A stretch of 64,000 nucleotides of DNA, from the NCBI RefSeq assembly GCF_019645855.1, contig NZ_CP080999.1, forward strand, positions 1,240,001 to 1,304,000, read 5' to 3'. Within the stretch, counting starts at the first letter, position 1. The number at the start of each line of letters is the position of its first letter. The position numbers and the translations under genes were made by a program. The stretch is from Mycobacterium malmoense (lineage in GTDB: Bacteria > Actinomycetota > Actinomycetes > Mycobacteriales > Mycobacteriaceae). Below are positions 19,587-28,093 of this stretch, one piece after another. The notes beneath the pieces were generated by a model, which saw only the letters and a list, made by a program, of their open reading frames with translations, was not told the origin of the DNA and made no database searches.

Positions 19587-20876
19587 ATGGCGATCACAGA
19601 CGTCGACGTATTCGCCCATCTGACGGACGCCGACATCGAAAACCTGGCCGCCGAGCTCGACACTATCCGCCAGGACGTGGAAGACTCTCGCGGCGCGCGG
19701 GACGCCCGCTATATCCGTCGCACCATCGCGGCGCAGCGCGCTCTGGAGGTGGCCGGTCGGCTGCTGCTGGCGGCCAGTTCGCGGCGTTCGGCGTGGTGGG
19801 CGGGGACTGTGACCCTCGGTGTGGCCAAGATCGTCGAGAACATGGAGATCGGCCACAACGTCATGCACGGCCAGTGGGACTGGATGAACGATCCGGAGAT
19901 TCATTCCTCGACGTGGGAATGGGACATGAGCGGGTCGTCCAAGCACTGGCGCTACACCCACAACTTCGTGCACCACAAGTACACCAACATCCTCGGGATG
20001 GACGACGACGTCGGCTACGGGTTGCTGCGCGTCACCCGCGACCAGCGCTGGAAGCGCTTCAACATTTTCAACCTGCTTTACAACACCTTGCTCGCGCTTC
20101 TCTTTGAATGGGGCGTCGGCCTGCAGCACGTCGAGATCGGCAAGATCCTTAAGAAGCGGTTGGGCCACGACGAAGCCCGGCAACGGGTCGACGAGTTCCT
20201 GGCCAAGGCCGGTCGGCAGGTGCTCAAGGACTACGTCGCGTTCCCGGCGCTGACCTCGCTGTCGCCCGGTGCGACGTACCGGTCCGCGTTGACGGCCAAC
20301 GCGACTGCCAACGTGATCCGCAACGTGTGGGCCAACGCCGTCATCTTCTGCGGGCATTTCCCCGATGGCGCAGAGAAATTCACCAAGACCGACATGATCG
20401 GCGAAACGAAGGGCCAGTGGTACCTGCGCCAGATGCTGGGCAGTGCGAACTTCGAGGCCGGCCCGGTGCTGCGCTTCATGAGCGGCAACCTGTGCCACCA
20501 GATCGAGCACCACCTGTATCCCGACCTGCCGAGCAACCGGCTGCACGAGATCTCGGTGCGGGTGCGCCAGATCTGCGACAAGTACGACTTGCCCTACACC
20601 ACAGGCTCATTCCTGCTGCAGTACGCCAAGACCTGGCGCACCCTGGCCAAGCTGTCGCTGCCCAACAAGTACCTGTTCGACGATGCCGACGACGCGCCGG
20701 AGACCCGCAGCGAGCGGATGTTCGCTGCGCTGGAGCCCGGTTTCGCCGGCACCGACCCGGCTACCGGACGCCGGCGTGGCCTGAAGACCGCCATCGCCAC
20801 GGTGCGCGGTTGGCGCCGCGGCAAGCGTGCCAAGAGGCAAGCGCGGCGGCCGCTAGGCAACGACCTGGCGGCCTAG
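19587..20876 (+). CDS. desA3: Acyl-CoA delta-9 desaturase DesA3
   Basis: A 429-residue membrane di-iron desaturase that makes oleoyl-CoA from stearoyl-CoA. The three His boxes are HNVMH (90-94), HNFVHH (125-130) and HQIEHH near residue 313. Hydrophobic segments lie near 60-80 and 160-175, and the C-terminus is basic (RGWRRGKRAKRQARR). The M. tuberculosis orthologue is a target of isoxyl. GGGAG with 7-base spacing supports ATG at 19587. It has its own palindromic operator pair and works with the preceding reductase. Confidence 0.95.
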   Translation: MAITDVDVFAHLTDADIENLAAELDTIRQDVEDSRGARDARYIRRTIAAQRALEVAGRLLLAASSRRSAWWAGTVTLGVAKIVENMEIGHNVMHGQWDWMNDPEIHSSTWEWDMSGSSKHWRYTHNFVHHKYTNILGMDDDVGYGLLRVTRDQRWKRFNIFNLLYNTLLALLFEWGVGLQHVEIGKILKKRLGHDEARQRVDEFLAKAGRQVLKDYVAFPALTSLSPGATYRSALTANATANVIRNVWANAVIFCGHFPDGAEKFTKTDMIGETKGQWYLRQMLGSANFEAGPVLRFMSGNLCHQIEHHLYPDLPSNRLHEISVRVRQICDKYDLPYTTGSFLLQYAKTWRTLAKLSLPNKYLFDDADDAPETRSERMFAALEPGFAGTDPATGRRRGLKTAIATVRGWRRGKRAKRQARRPLGNDLAA

Positions 20877-20918
20877 CCCTGCCCTAGCCCGCGAGCTCCC
20901 TGCCCTAGCCCGCGAGCG
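20877..20918. repeat. Tandem 21-bp direct repeat after desA3
   Basis: Two 21-base units (20877-20897 and 20898-20918), each containing CCCTGCCCTAGCCCGCGAGC and differing only at the last base, start directly after the desA3 stop. The second merges into the left arm of the following hairpin. Confidence 0.85.
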
Positions 20919-20970
20919 TGCGCAGATGTACGCCTCGCGCGGCGTGTCGGTGTACAGACACGCACGCTCG
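20912..20970. repeat. Hairpin repeat, copy 1, at the 3' end of desA3
   Basis: A roughly 60-bp element with perfect outer arms GAGCGTGCG (20914-20922) and CGCACGCTC (20961-20969), and inner GTGTCGGTGTACAGACAC able to fold again. A near-identical copy is at 24825-24885. Both copies lie at the 3' end of a plus-strand gene that faces a minus-strand gene, fitting a bidirectional terminator. Confidence 0.8.
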
Positions 20971-21371
20971 GCGACGCTTGCGCTCCGGTTGATCACCCCA
21001 ACGATCGGATCCGTACAGCTCGGCGACCTGGTTTCTGTGACAGACCAAGTCACCCTCTATATTTCGGATTTCGAGGCGCTGCGTGCCTTCGGCGGACGAC
21101 GCAGTGTCCTGCGACTGTTGGCGCTGCCCTGACATGGAGGTCCGGCAAGCCTGCTACCTGCCTGCAGCAATGACGCCATAGGGCCGCCAAACAACGACCT
21201 CGTCGAATGATCGAAGCGTTACCTAACGCGGAAGAATGATGCAGTGGTGCTGACCTACAGCATGGCGGTCGGGGACCCCGACGCGGCGCGACTGGCTCTG
21301 ATTGACCGCTTCAGGGCGATACCGCTCTTCGCTTGACGGACGAGCCCAGTCCCTGCAGATTGCTGCACTCC
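20971..21371. other. Gene-poor stretch with a short coding remnant
   Basis: About 400 bases between the hairpin and the lipoprotein stop. Positions 21211-21336 keep an open frame ending in TGA that reads RKNDAVVLTYSMAVGDPDAA and then a basic/hydrophobic end; from GTG at 21244 it gives only 30 residues. It looks like the tail of a decayed gene but I do not recognise the family. A 17-base word, GCTCGGCGACGCTTGCG, at 20967-20983 recurs at 22480-22496. Confidence 0.35.
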
Positions 21372-22334
21372 TCAGCTATAGGCGGTGCTTCCCTCGATGG
21401 GGTGCGTCGTGCTGACGATCTTGGCGGCGCAGTGGTCGGAGTCGAGACCTTGGTTACTGCACCATGTCAGCGCACCGGACGACTCGGGGAAGGTGACGCC
21501 CGCAACGGTGACCCAGAAGTCCGGCGCGGAGAATGTCGACCAGTCGCCCGACCAAAGCAGTCTTACCCTGGGATATTGCTGGCGTAACTGAAGGTGTTCC
21601 TGCAGCGTTCGTACGTTATCCCACACGACGCCGTCGTCTACGACCCCCGGTCTCTTGGAGCTGAGTTGTGGGACCCACCAATTGGCAAGTTCGGCTTTAA
21701 CGAAAGGGCTGTCTGAGCTCGCGAGTTGCTGCAGCTGTTGCAGGCTTGCCGCCTCGGGATCTTCGGCCTTCGCGGCAATGCTCGGAGATGAAGGGCTTGG
21801 GGGCGCTGGTGAGTTCGACGACTCCCCTAGATCGCGCTCCAAAATTTTTAGGACGTTGCCCATGTAGGTGTCCCCCTCGCTGACAAGGGTGGCCCCCTGT
21901 TGAAAGTCATCAATGTTGTGGTTTTCGACTGCCGTGGTGCAGATGCTCGCGGCGGCGTTGTAGTCGCTGAGGGCTTTCTGCAGTTGAGCGTTTAGCTCAG
22001 GATCGGGGCTTGGCAGGTGCTGCTGGAACTCCGCGACCGCATCGTGCACTTCCTGGCAAGCAATGCCCATGGTGGTGAGATCGCCAGCGTCTGCAGCCGT
22101 GGAGATCTTGCTCAGTCCATCGTGTACCTCTTGTGCTGGTACTAGCGTCGCGTCGTGCCACGCGGCGAGCGCGTCTCGCTGCGATGTGGTGGACGTGGTG
22201 GTGGGGGCTGCTGTCGCCGTGACCGTCTTGGTGGCGACAGTACCCGTATTGCCGGCGCAGGCGCCAAGCATTGGTACCGCTAGCGCCACACAGGTCGCAG
22301 CGAATGCAGTGCCAAGCCGAGCTCTGGTCGGCAT
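21372..22334 (-). CDS. Putative lipoprotein of unknown function
   Basis: A 320-residue protein with a signal peptide ending in LGAC, so Cys26 is a likely lipidation site, then a Thr/Ala-rich spacer. The middle (about 55-170) is helical; the C-terminal 110 residues form a conserved-looking domain (WWVPQLSSKRPGVVDDGVVW, RLLWSGDWSTFSAPDFWVTV) that I associate with secreted mycobacterial proteins but cannot name. A TATTGT hexamer at 22346-22341, exactly -12 to -7 of the ATG at 22334, suggests a leaderless mRNA and supports this start over an upstream-open frame. No equivalent is present between desA3 and rsgA in M. tuberculosis. Confidence 0.72.
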   Translation of the reverse strand: MPTRARLGTAFAATCVALAVPMLGACAGNTGTVATKTVTATAAPTTTSTTSQRDALAAWHDATLVPAQEVHDGLSKISTAADAGDLTTMGIACQEVHDAVAEFQQHLPSPDPELNAQLQKALSDYNAAASICTTAVENHNIDDFQQGATLVSEGDTYMGNVLKILERDLGESSNSPAPPSPSSPSIAAKAEDPEAASLQQLQQLASSDSPFVKAELANWWVPQLSSKRPGVVDDGVVWDNVRTLQEHLQLRQQYPRVRLLWSGDWSTFSAPDFWVTVAGVTFPESSGALTWCSNQGLDSDHCAAKIVSTTHPIEGSTAYS

Positions 22335-22557
22335 GCTATGACAATAGGAGTTCACACTGTCTTGGACGAGCGTTCGACCAAATTTGCCCATGCTTCCTGT
22401 CCGCAGGGGCTCCGATCGCCTGGTCTCGGGGAGGAGTGGGGAGTGCTGCTCTGTCGTGTCGGGGACACTTAGATCAATCGCTCGGCGACGCTTGCGAGTC
22501 GTCCCGCCGCCTTCGCACATCTTCGACGGTCCGTACAGGCTGCGTGCTGTTTCAAGT
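22335..22557. other. Spacer between the lipoprotein and DUF302 genes
   Basis: It holds the leaderless-type promoter of the lipoprotein gene and, at 22480-22496, the second copy of GCTCGGCGACGCTTGCG. No gene is supported. Confidence 0.5.
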
Positions 22558-23070
22558 TCAGTTACTTGCCACCTTTTCGGCCAGTGCTGCCAATTTGGCG
22601 TCAAGTTCCCTTGCCGCGCTGAGCAATTCGGGATTGGGCTCGACAACCATCAGCGACGACGGCTTGACGTAGGTCAGGCTGCTGCGGCTGTCGCCCTCGT
22701 CCATCACGAGCACCTCGACAGGGGCGAACAAGCCCGCTGTCACGTCGTGGCGCAACATCGTGATGGCGATCAGCGGGTTGCCGAGGATCACGCGCATCAC
22801 CTTGCGCTCGATGCCGGCCTTGGTGATCCACGCCCCATGGTCGATGAGTGAGAAGAGCATGAATCCGCTTGGGCCGACGTAGGACTCGGCCCGTTGCTGA
22901 TATTCCTGCCAGCCGCCGGCAGTGGTGGCGAACTCGTTGATCGGCACCGGCTTCTCGCCGATGTCGGCCAGCAACGCGGTGAGCAGTTCGTCGTAGCTCT
23001 TGTCACTGTCGTAGCGCACGCGCACACCGTCGAACCGGATCTCGTGTGCAACCGCCGAGGACAGGGTCAT
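22558..23070 (-). CDS. DUF302 family protein
   Basis: A 170-residue protein of the DUF302 family. The alpha/beta core runs through VRYDSDKSYDELLTALLADI, FSLIDHGAWITKAGI, RVILGNPLIAITMLRHDV and LVMDEGDSRSSLTYVKPSSL. The biochemical role is unknown. ATG at 23070 is set by a strong AAGGAGGT and lies 10 bases after the thiolase stop, so the two are cotranscribed. Confidence 0.85.
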   Translation of the reverse strand: MTLSSAVAHEIRFDGVRVRYDSDKSYDELLTALLADIGEKPVPINEFATTAGGWQEYQQRAESYVGPSGFMLFSLIDHGAWITKAGIERKVMRVILGNPLIAITMLRHDVTAGLFAPVEVLVMDEGDSRSSLTYVKPSSLMVVEPNPELLSAARELDAKLAALAEKVASN

Positions 23071-23080
23071 GGTGACCTCC

Positions 23081-24256
23081 TTAGCCCAGTCGCTCAATGA
23101 TGGTGGCGTTGGCCATGCCGCCGCCCTCGCACATCGTCTGCAGCCCGTAGCGTCCGCCGCGCTGGTGCAGCGCGTTGACCAGCGTGGTCATGATGCGGGC
23201 GCCGCTAGCGCCCAACGGGTGGCCGAGCGCGATGGCCCCGCCGTTGACGTTGGTCTTGGCCAGGTCCGCCCCGGTGTCGCGCGCCCAGGCGAGCACGACG
23301 GGCGCGAATGCCTCGTTCACCTCGAACAGGTCGATGTCGGCCAGCGTCAGCCCGGCGCGGCGCAGCACCTTCTCGGTCGCGGGGATGATTCCGGTCAGCA
23401 TGTAGAGCGGATCGGAACCCACCACGGTCGTGGTGTGGATGCGGGCCAGCGGGCGCAGGCCCAGCTCCTTGGCGACCGCGCTGGTGGTGATCAACACGGC
23501 GGCGCTGCCGTCGGACAGCGGCGAGGAGTTGCCCGCCGTAATCAACCAATTAATCTGCGGGAAACGGGTTTTCATCGCCTCGCTGTAGAATGACGGCTGC
23601 AGCGCGGCCAGCGTCTCGACCGTCGTTCCGGGCCGGATGATCTCGTCGGTGGAAAGCCCGGCGATCGGAATCAGCTCGTTGTCGAAAAGCCCGTCCTTGG
23701 TGGCGCGGGCGGCCTTGTCGTGGCTGCCGGCGGCGAACTCGTCGAGCTGGGCGCGCGAAAGGCCCCACTTCGCCGCGATCAGCTCGGCGCTGATGCCCTG
23801 CGGCACCAGGCCGTCGGGGTAGCGGTGCGCCATGTCCTCGCCGAACGGGTTGCTGCCCGGTAGCACCGAGGTGCCCATCGGGACGCGGCTCATCGACTCC
23901 ACGCCGCCGGCGATCACCAGGTCGTAGGCGCCGGCGACGACGCCCTGGGCGGCGAAGCTGATGGCCTGCTGGCTGCTGCCGCACTGCCGGTCGATCGTCA
24001 CGCCGGGAACGGACTCGGAGAATCCCGCACCCAGCAACGCGTTTCGCGCGATGTTGACGGCCTGGTCGCCGACCTGGGTGACGGCACCGGCGATGACATC
24101 GTCGATCTGGGCCGGGTCCACGCCGGTGCGTGCCACCAGCTCTCGCAGGCTGTGCGCCAGCAGGTCGGCGGGCAGCACATCGTGCAGCGCCCCGCCGGCC
24201 TTGCCCTTGCCGATCGGGGTTCGCACGGCTCCGACGATGACGGCGTCGCGAATCAT
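23081..24256 (-). CDS. Thiolase-family acetyl-CoA acyltransferase
   Basis: A 391-residue thiolase that splits 3-ketoacyl-CoA or condenses acyl-CoAs. The nucleophile Cys is in RQCGSSQQAI (about residue 90). NEAFAP, GHPLGASGAR and CEGGGMANA provide the remaining active-site residues. The length is normal and all motifs are intact. The substrate is not predictable; a role in fatty-acid or related acyl-CoA degradation is likely. It is divergent from an HxlR regulator with a palindromic operator between them, so it is probably regulated by that protein. Confidence 0.9.
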   Translation of the reverse strand: MIRDAVIVGAVRTPIGKGKAGGALHDVLPADLLAHSLRELVARTGVDPAQIDDVIAGAVTQVGDQAVNIARNALLGAGFSESVPGVTIDRQCGSSQQAISFAAQGVVAGAYDLVIAGGVESMSRVPMGTSVLPGSNPFGEDMAHRYPDGLVPQGISAELIAAKWGLSRAQLDEFAAGSHDKAARATKDGLFDNELIPIAGLSTDEIIRPGTTVETLAALQPSFYSEAMKTRFPQINWLITAGNSSPLSDGSAAVLITTSAVAKELGLRPLARIHTTTVVGSDPLYMLTGIIPATEKVLRRAGLTLADIDLFEVNEAFAPVVLAWARDTGADLAKTNVNGGAIALGHPLGASGARIMTTLVNALHQRGGRYGLQTMCEGGGMANATIIERLG

Positions 24257-24281
24257 GGCTCCTCCTCGAGTCCATCCTGGA

Positions 24282-24316
24282 TATAGGAAGCTATACCCAG
24301 GTAAACACCTAGGTAT
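24282..24316. promoter_or_regulatory. Operator between the thiolase operon and the HxlR gene
   Basis: An inverted repeat with arms ATACCCAGGT (24293-24302) and ACCTAGGTAT (24307-24316) and an AAAC spacer has one mismatch. A smaller one, TATAG/CTATA around GAAG, spans 24282-24295. They sit in the divergent promoter region, the usual place for an HxlR site. Confidence 0.6.
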
Positions 24317-24349
24317 GCTAAAAGCAACCCAGACCGGGAGGTGATTCGC

Positions 24350-24838
24350 ATGACACTGCTGCAGGGCCCGCTGGCCGATCGCGATGCCTGGTCGGCGGTC
24401 GGCGAGTGTGCGATCGAGAAGACCATGACGGTGGTCGGCACCAAGTCCGCGATGCTCATCATGCGCGAGGCGTACTACGGCACCACCCGGTTCGACGACT
24501 TCGCCCGCCGGGTGGGCATCACCAAGGCCGCAACCTCGGCGCGGCTGGGCGAACTGGTCGAGCTCGGGCTACTGAGGCGGCAGCCCTACCGTGAACCCGG
24601 GCAGCGCGGCCGCTATGAGTATGTGCTCACCGAGGCCGGCATCGAGTTCATGCCGGTGGTGTGGGCGATGTTCGAGTGGGGCCGACGCCACCTGCCGGGC
24701 CGCAACAGGCTCCGGCTGACTCATCTGGGCTGTGGCGCCGACGCGGAGGTACAAATGCGTTGCACCAAAGGGCATCTGGTGCCGCCCGACGAACTGGGCA
24801 TGCGATTGGTCGGCACCGGCCGGCGCGAGCGTGCGTAG
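24350..24838 (+). CDS. HxlR family transcriptional regulator
   Basis: A 162-residue winged-helix regulator. The HxlR fold covers about 15-110 with CAIEKTMTVVGTKSAMLIMR, FDDFARRVGITKAATSARL and GRYEYVLTEAG. The C-terminal extension has CGADAEVQMRCTKGH, a possible metal-binding Cys-x8-Cys-x3-His. GGGAGG with about 6-base spacing favours ATG at 24350 over GTG at 24341. The last codons and the TAG lie within a copy of the hairpin repeat. It likely controls the divergent thiolase-DUF302 operon. Confidence 0.87.
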   Translation: MTLLQGPLADRDAWSAVGECAIEKTMTVVGTKSAMLIMREAYYGTTRFDDFARRVGITKAATSARLGELVELGLLRRQPYREPGQRGRYEYVLTEAGIEFMPVVWAMFEWGRRHLPGRNRLRLTHLGCGADAEVQMRCTKGHLVPPDELGMRLVGTGRRERA

Positions 24839-24885
24839 TTGTACGGCTTTGGCGGCGTGTCGCTGTACCGACACGCACGCTCGGC
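24825..24885. repeat. Hairpin repeat, copy 2, between convergent genes
   Basis: Outer arms GAGCGTGCG (24827-24835) and CGCACGCTC (24874-24882) are identical to copy 1, and the interior matches at most positions. It contains the HxlR stop codon and ends just before the rsgA stop. Confidence 0.8.
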
Positions 24886-24891
24886 AGGCCG

Positions 24892-25884
24892 TCAGGTCTG
24901 GTTGAGCGCGGCGAGCAGCCGACGGGCCGCGGCGACGCGGCGGACGGCGGGCCCGGACAGGGCGTCCAGCGCGCATTCGGGGTCGGCCGGCGGCCCCATG
25001 TGCCTGCAGCCGCGTGGGCAGTCGCGGATCGCCTCGGCGAGATCCGAGAACGCCATCAGCACGTCGTCGGGTTCGATGTGGGCCAGCCCGAACGAGCGGA
25101 TTCCCGGGGTGTCGATCACCCAGCCGGTAGCCCCAAGGGACTCTCCCAACGGAAGGGCCACCGACTGGGTCGAAGTGTGCCGCCCCTTGCCGATCTCGGT
25201 CACCTCGCCGACGGCCCGATCAGCTTCGGGCACAAGGCGATTCACCAACGTCGACTTGCCCACCCCGGAATGCCCGAGCAGCACGGTGACCTTGCCGGCG
25301 AGCAGGTCGGCCACCGCCGGCAACGGATCGTCGCGGCCGGCGGCGACCACCGTCAGGTCCAGGTCGGCGAACTGCTCGGCGAACGGCTCCGGCGGGGCGA
25401 GGTCCGTCTTGGTCAAGCACAGGATCGGTGTCAGCCCGCCGGCGTAGGCGGCGATCAGCGCCCGGTCGACCAGGCCGGTGCGCGGCGGGGGATCGGCCAG
25501 CGCCACCACGATCAGCAGTTGGTCGGCGTTGGCGACCACCACTCGCTCGGTGGGGTCGGTGTCATCGGCGGTGCGGCGCAACACCGTTCGCCGCGGCCCC
25601 CGGCGCACGATGCGGGCCAGGGTGTCCGTCCGCCCGGACAGGTCGCCGACCAGATCGACCTCGTCGCCGACGACGATCGGGGTGCGGCCCAGCTCGCGCG
25701 CCCGCATGGCCGTGACCCGGCGGTTGGGGTCCCCGTCCAGCACGCACCCCCACCGGCCGCGGTCGACGCTGACCACCATGGCGGCCTCGGCGTCGGCGTG
25801 CTCGGGACGGGTCTTGGTCCGCGGCCGCGAGCCCCTGCCGGAGCGGACCTTGACGTCGGACTCGTCGTAATCGCCGGGCCTCAA
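24892..25884 (-). CDS. rsgA: Ribosome small subunit GTPase RsgA
   Basis: A 330-residue circularly permuted GTPase that assists 30S maturation. An N-terminal OB-like domain (about 35-100) precedes the permuted G motifs: LTKTDL (G4), then GHSGVGKSTLVN (G1), TEIGKGRHTST (G2) and DTPGIRSFG (G3). The C-terminal zinc site reads CPRGCRH with a later CAL. TTG at 25884 is chosen because it overlaps the aroA stop (TTGA) and gives the length of Rv3228; a longer frame runs back into aroA. It is cotranscribed with aroA. Confidence 0.93.
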   Translation of the reverse strand: MRPGDYDESDVKVRSGRGSRPRTKTRPEHADAEAAMVVSVDRGRWGCVLDGDPNRRVTAMRARELGRTPIVVGDEVDLVGDLSGRTDTLARIVRRGPRRTVLRRTADDTDPTERVVVANADQLLIVVALADPPPRTGLVDRALIAAYAGGLTPILCLTKTDLAPPEPFAEQFADLDLTVVAAGRDDPLPAVADLLAGKVTVLLGHSGVGKSTLVNRLVPEADRAVGEVTEIGKGRHTSTQSVALPLGESLGATGWVIDTPGIRSFGLAHIEPDDVLMAFSDLAEAIRDCPRGCRHMGPPADPECALDALSGPAVRRVAAARRLLAALNQT

Positions 25885-27251
25885 ACGCCGGGCTCCGGCT
25901 CGATTGCCCGCCTCCTTCTCGTGCCGCCACCGCGGCGCGCATCGTCGCCGGGCTCCAGCATGCGCGCCCACAGCCGCGGAAACTCGGGCAGCGTCTTGGT
26001 GGTGGCGCCGATGTCGTCCACCTGAACGCCGGGCACCCGCAGCCCGACGATCGCGCCGGCCATCGCCATTCGGTGATCGGCGTAGGCGCGCCAGATGCCG
26101 GGCCGCAGCGGAGTCGCGGTGATCACCAGGCCGTCGGGGGTTTCGGCGCAGTTGCCGCCCAGGCGGTTGATCTCGGTGCTCAGCGCGGCGAGTCGATCCG
26201 TCTCGTGACCGCGCAAATGGGCGATGCCGGAGAGCCGCGACACCGATCCCGGGGTCGCCAGCGCCGCCAGCGCCGCCACCGACGGCGTCAGCTCGCCGAC
26301 GGCGCGCAGGTCGACCTGGAAACCGGGGTAGCCGTCGTATGCCGCCGGCCCACGCGCCTCAAGGAATGAATCCGATTGGTTCACAACGGCATTCATCTTG
26401 CCCAAGATGGCCAGGATGTCGCCGGCGGGTTGCACGCTGGTCGCCGGCCAGCCGGCGATGCGCACCGTTCCGCCGGTCACCACCGCCGCCGCCAGGAACG
26501 GCACGGCGTTCGTCAGGTCGGGTTCGACCTCCCAGCGCCGGGCCGCGACCGCGCCGGCGCGCACCCGCCAGCGGTCGGGGACCGAGTCGTCGACGTCGAC
26601 CCCGGCCTGCCGCAGCATCACTATCGTCATCGCGATGTGCGGCGCCGACGGCAGCGCCGAACCGGTGTGTCGCACGGTCAAGCCCCCGGTGAACGAGGCC
26701 CCGCACAGCAGCAGGCCCGAGACGAACTGCGACGACGCCGACGCGTCGATGGCCACGGTCCCGCCGGCGACCGCCCCGCTGCCGTGCACCCGGAAGGGCA
26801 GACCGGTCCCGTCGATCCAAACACCCAGGCCGCGCAGCGCGTCCAGCAGCGGCGCGATGGGCCGGGCCCGGGCCTGCTCGTCGCCGTCGAACTCCACCGC
26901 CGAATCGGCCAGCGCCGCCAGCGGCGGAACGAAACGCAACACCGTGCCCGCCAGGCCGCAGTCCACCCGGGCTTCGGGGCCGGGGGCGATCCGACCGCTG
27001 ATCGTCAGGTCGGAACCGTCCCCGTCGACGCGCAGGCCCAGTGTCCTCAGCGCTCCGATCATCAGGTCGGTATCCCGGCTGCGCAGCGCTCCGCTGATGG
27101 TCGAGGCGCCTTGGCCCTGCGCGGCGGCCAGCGCGGCCAGCACCAGCGCCCGGTTGGTCTGCGATTTCGAGCCCGGAACGGTCACGGTCGCGCACACCGG
27201 TGCCGTCGCGCTTGGCGCCGTCCATGTTTTGGGGGCCTCGGTACCGCTCAC
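25881..27251 (-). CDS. aroA: 3-phosphoshikimate 1-carboxyvinyltransferase
   Basis: A 456-residue EPSP synthase, which joins phosphoenolpyruvate to shikimate 3-phosphate in the pathway to chorismate. VTVPGSKSQTNRALVLAALA (near 18-37) is the phosphate-binding signature, and the LAGTVLRF, SSQFVSGLLL and YADHRMAMAGAIVGL segments are as expected. GTG at 27251 has AGGA 8 bases upstream. The C-terminus has an Arg-rich tail (ARRGGGTRRRRA). It is divergent from the SRAP gene and coupled to rsgA. Confidence 0.96.
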   Translation of the reverse strand: MSGTEAPKTWTAPSATAPVCATVTVPGSKSQTNRALVLAALAAAQGQGASTISGALRSRDTDLMIGALRTLGLRVDGDGSDLTISGRIAPGPEARVDCGLAGTVLRFVPPLAALADSAVEFDGDEQARARPIAPLLDALRGLGVWIDGTGLPFRVHGSGAVAGGTVAIDASASSQFVSGLLLCGASFTGGLTVRHTGSALPSAPHIAMTIVMLRQAGVDVDDSVPDRWRVRAGAVAARRWEVEPDLTNAVPFLAAAVVTGGTVRIAGWPATSVQPAGDILAILGKMNAVVNQSDSFLEARGPAAYDGYPGFQVDLRAVGELTPSVAALAALATPGSVSRLSGIAHLRGHETDRLAALSTEINRLGGNCAETPDGLVITATPLRPGIWRAYADHRMAMAGAIVGLRVPGVQVDDIGATTKTLPEFPRLWARMLEPGDDARRGGGTRRRRAIEPEPGV

Positions 27252-27306
27252 CCGCTTTATCCTGCCGTGTCGGCGCGCGTCATGCGTACCAGGCACCATG
27301 GCAGAT

Positions 27307-28077
27307 ATGTGCGGACGGTTTGTGGTCAAGACGGACCCGGCGCAGCTGGCCGAAAAAATCGACGCGATCAACGAGGCGACGGCGGCCGCCGCCGGGGCGC
27401 CCAACTACAACGTCGCTCCCACCGACACGATCGCGACCGTGGTGACCCGCCACAGCGAGCCCGCCGACGAGCCGACGCGCCGGGTGCGGCTCATGCGCTG
27501 GGGATTGGTTCCGTCGTGGGCCAAGGCCCGCCCCGACGGCGGGCCGGACACCAAGGGGCCGATGCTGATCAACGCCCGCGCGGACAAGGTCACCACCTCG
27601 CCCGTGTTTCGTTCGAGCGCCAGGTCCAGGCGTTGCCTGGTCCCGATGGACGGCTACTACGAATGGCGCGTCAATTCGGACGCCGGTGCGGGTAGGAAGT
27701 CCCGCAAGACGCCGTTCTTCATGTACCGCGAAGACAGCGAGCCGCTGTTCATCGCGGGGCTTTGGTCGGTGTGGAGACCAGAGGGGAAGCCGGCCGAGGA
27801 CGGTCCGCCGCTCCTGAGCTGCACGATCATCACCACCGACGCCGTGGGCGAGCTCGCCGAGATCCACGACCGGATGCCGCTGGTCGTGCCCGAACGCGAC
27901 TGGGACCGCTGGCTGGACCCGGACGCCCCGGTCGATGAGGAGCTGCTGGCCCGCCCGCCCGACGTGCACGGCATTTGCATGCGCGAGGTGTCGACGCTGG
28001 TCAACAGCGTGCGCAACAACGGGCCGCAGCTGATCGAACCGGCCCAACCGGAGGCCGAGCAGGCCACGCTGCTGTGA
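27307..28077 (+). CDS. SRAP domain protein (YedK/HMCES-like)
   Basis: A 256-residue SOS-response-associated peptidase family protein that forms a covalent crosslink with abasic sites in single-stranded DNA. The ATG at 27307 is preferred over one at 27298 because the family needs Cys directly after the initiator Met (MCGRF). Asn in LINARADK, Glu in MDGYYEW and His in IHDRMPLV complete the active site. Homologous to Rv3226c. Confidence 0.92.
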   Translation: MCGRFVVKTDPAQLAEKIDAINEATAAAAGAPNYNVAPTDTIATVVTRHSEPADEPTRRVRLMRWGLVPSWAKARPDGGPDTKGPMLINARADKVTTSPVFRSSARSRRCLVPMDGYYEWRVNSDAGAGRKSRKTPFFMYREDSEPLFIAGLWSVWRPEGKPAEDGPPLLSCTIITTDAVGELAEIHDRMPLVVPERDWDRWLDPDAPVDEELLARPPDVHGICMREVSTLVNSVRNNGPQLIEPAQPEAEQATLL

Positions 28078-28093
28078 AGGAGCGTGACGCGCG

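Noticed and set aside
20877..20918. Tandem 21-mers after desA3 as the start of a CRISPR or a MIRU array
   Set aside because: Only two adjacent units with no spacers and no intergenic coding potential; treated as a simple duplication.
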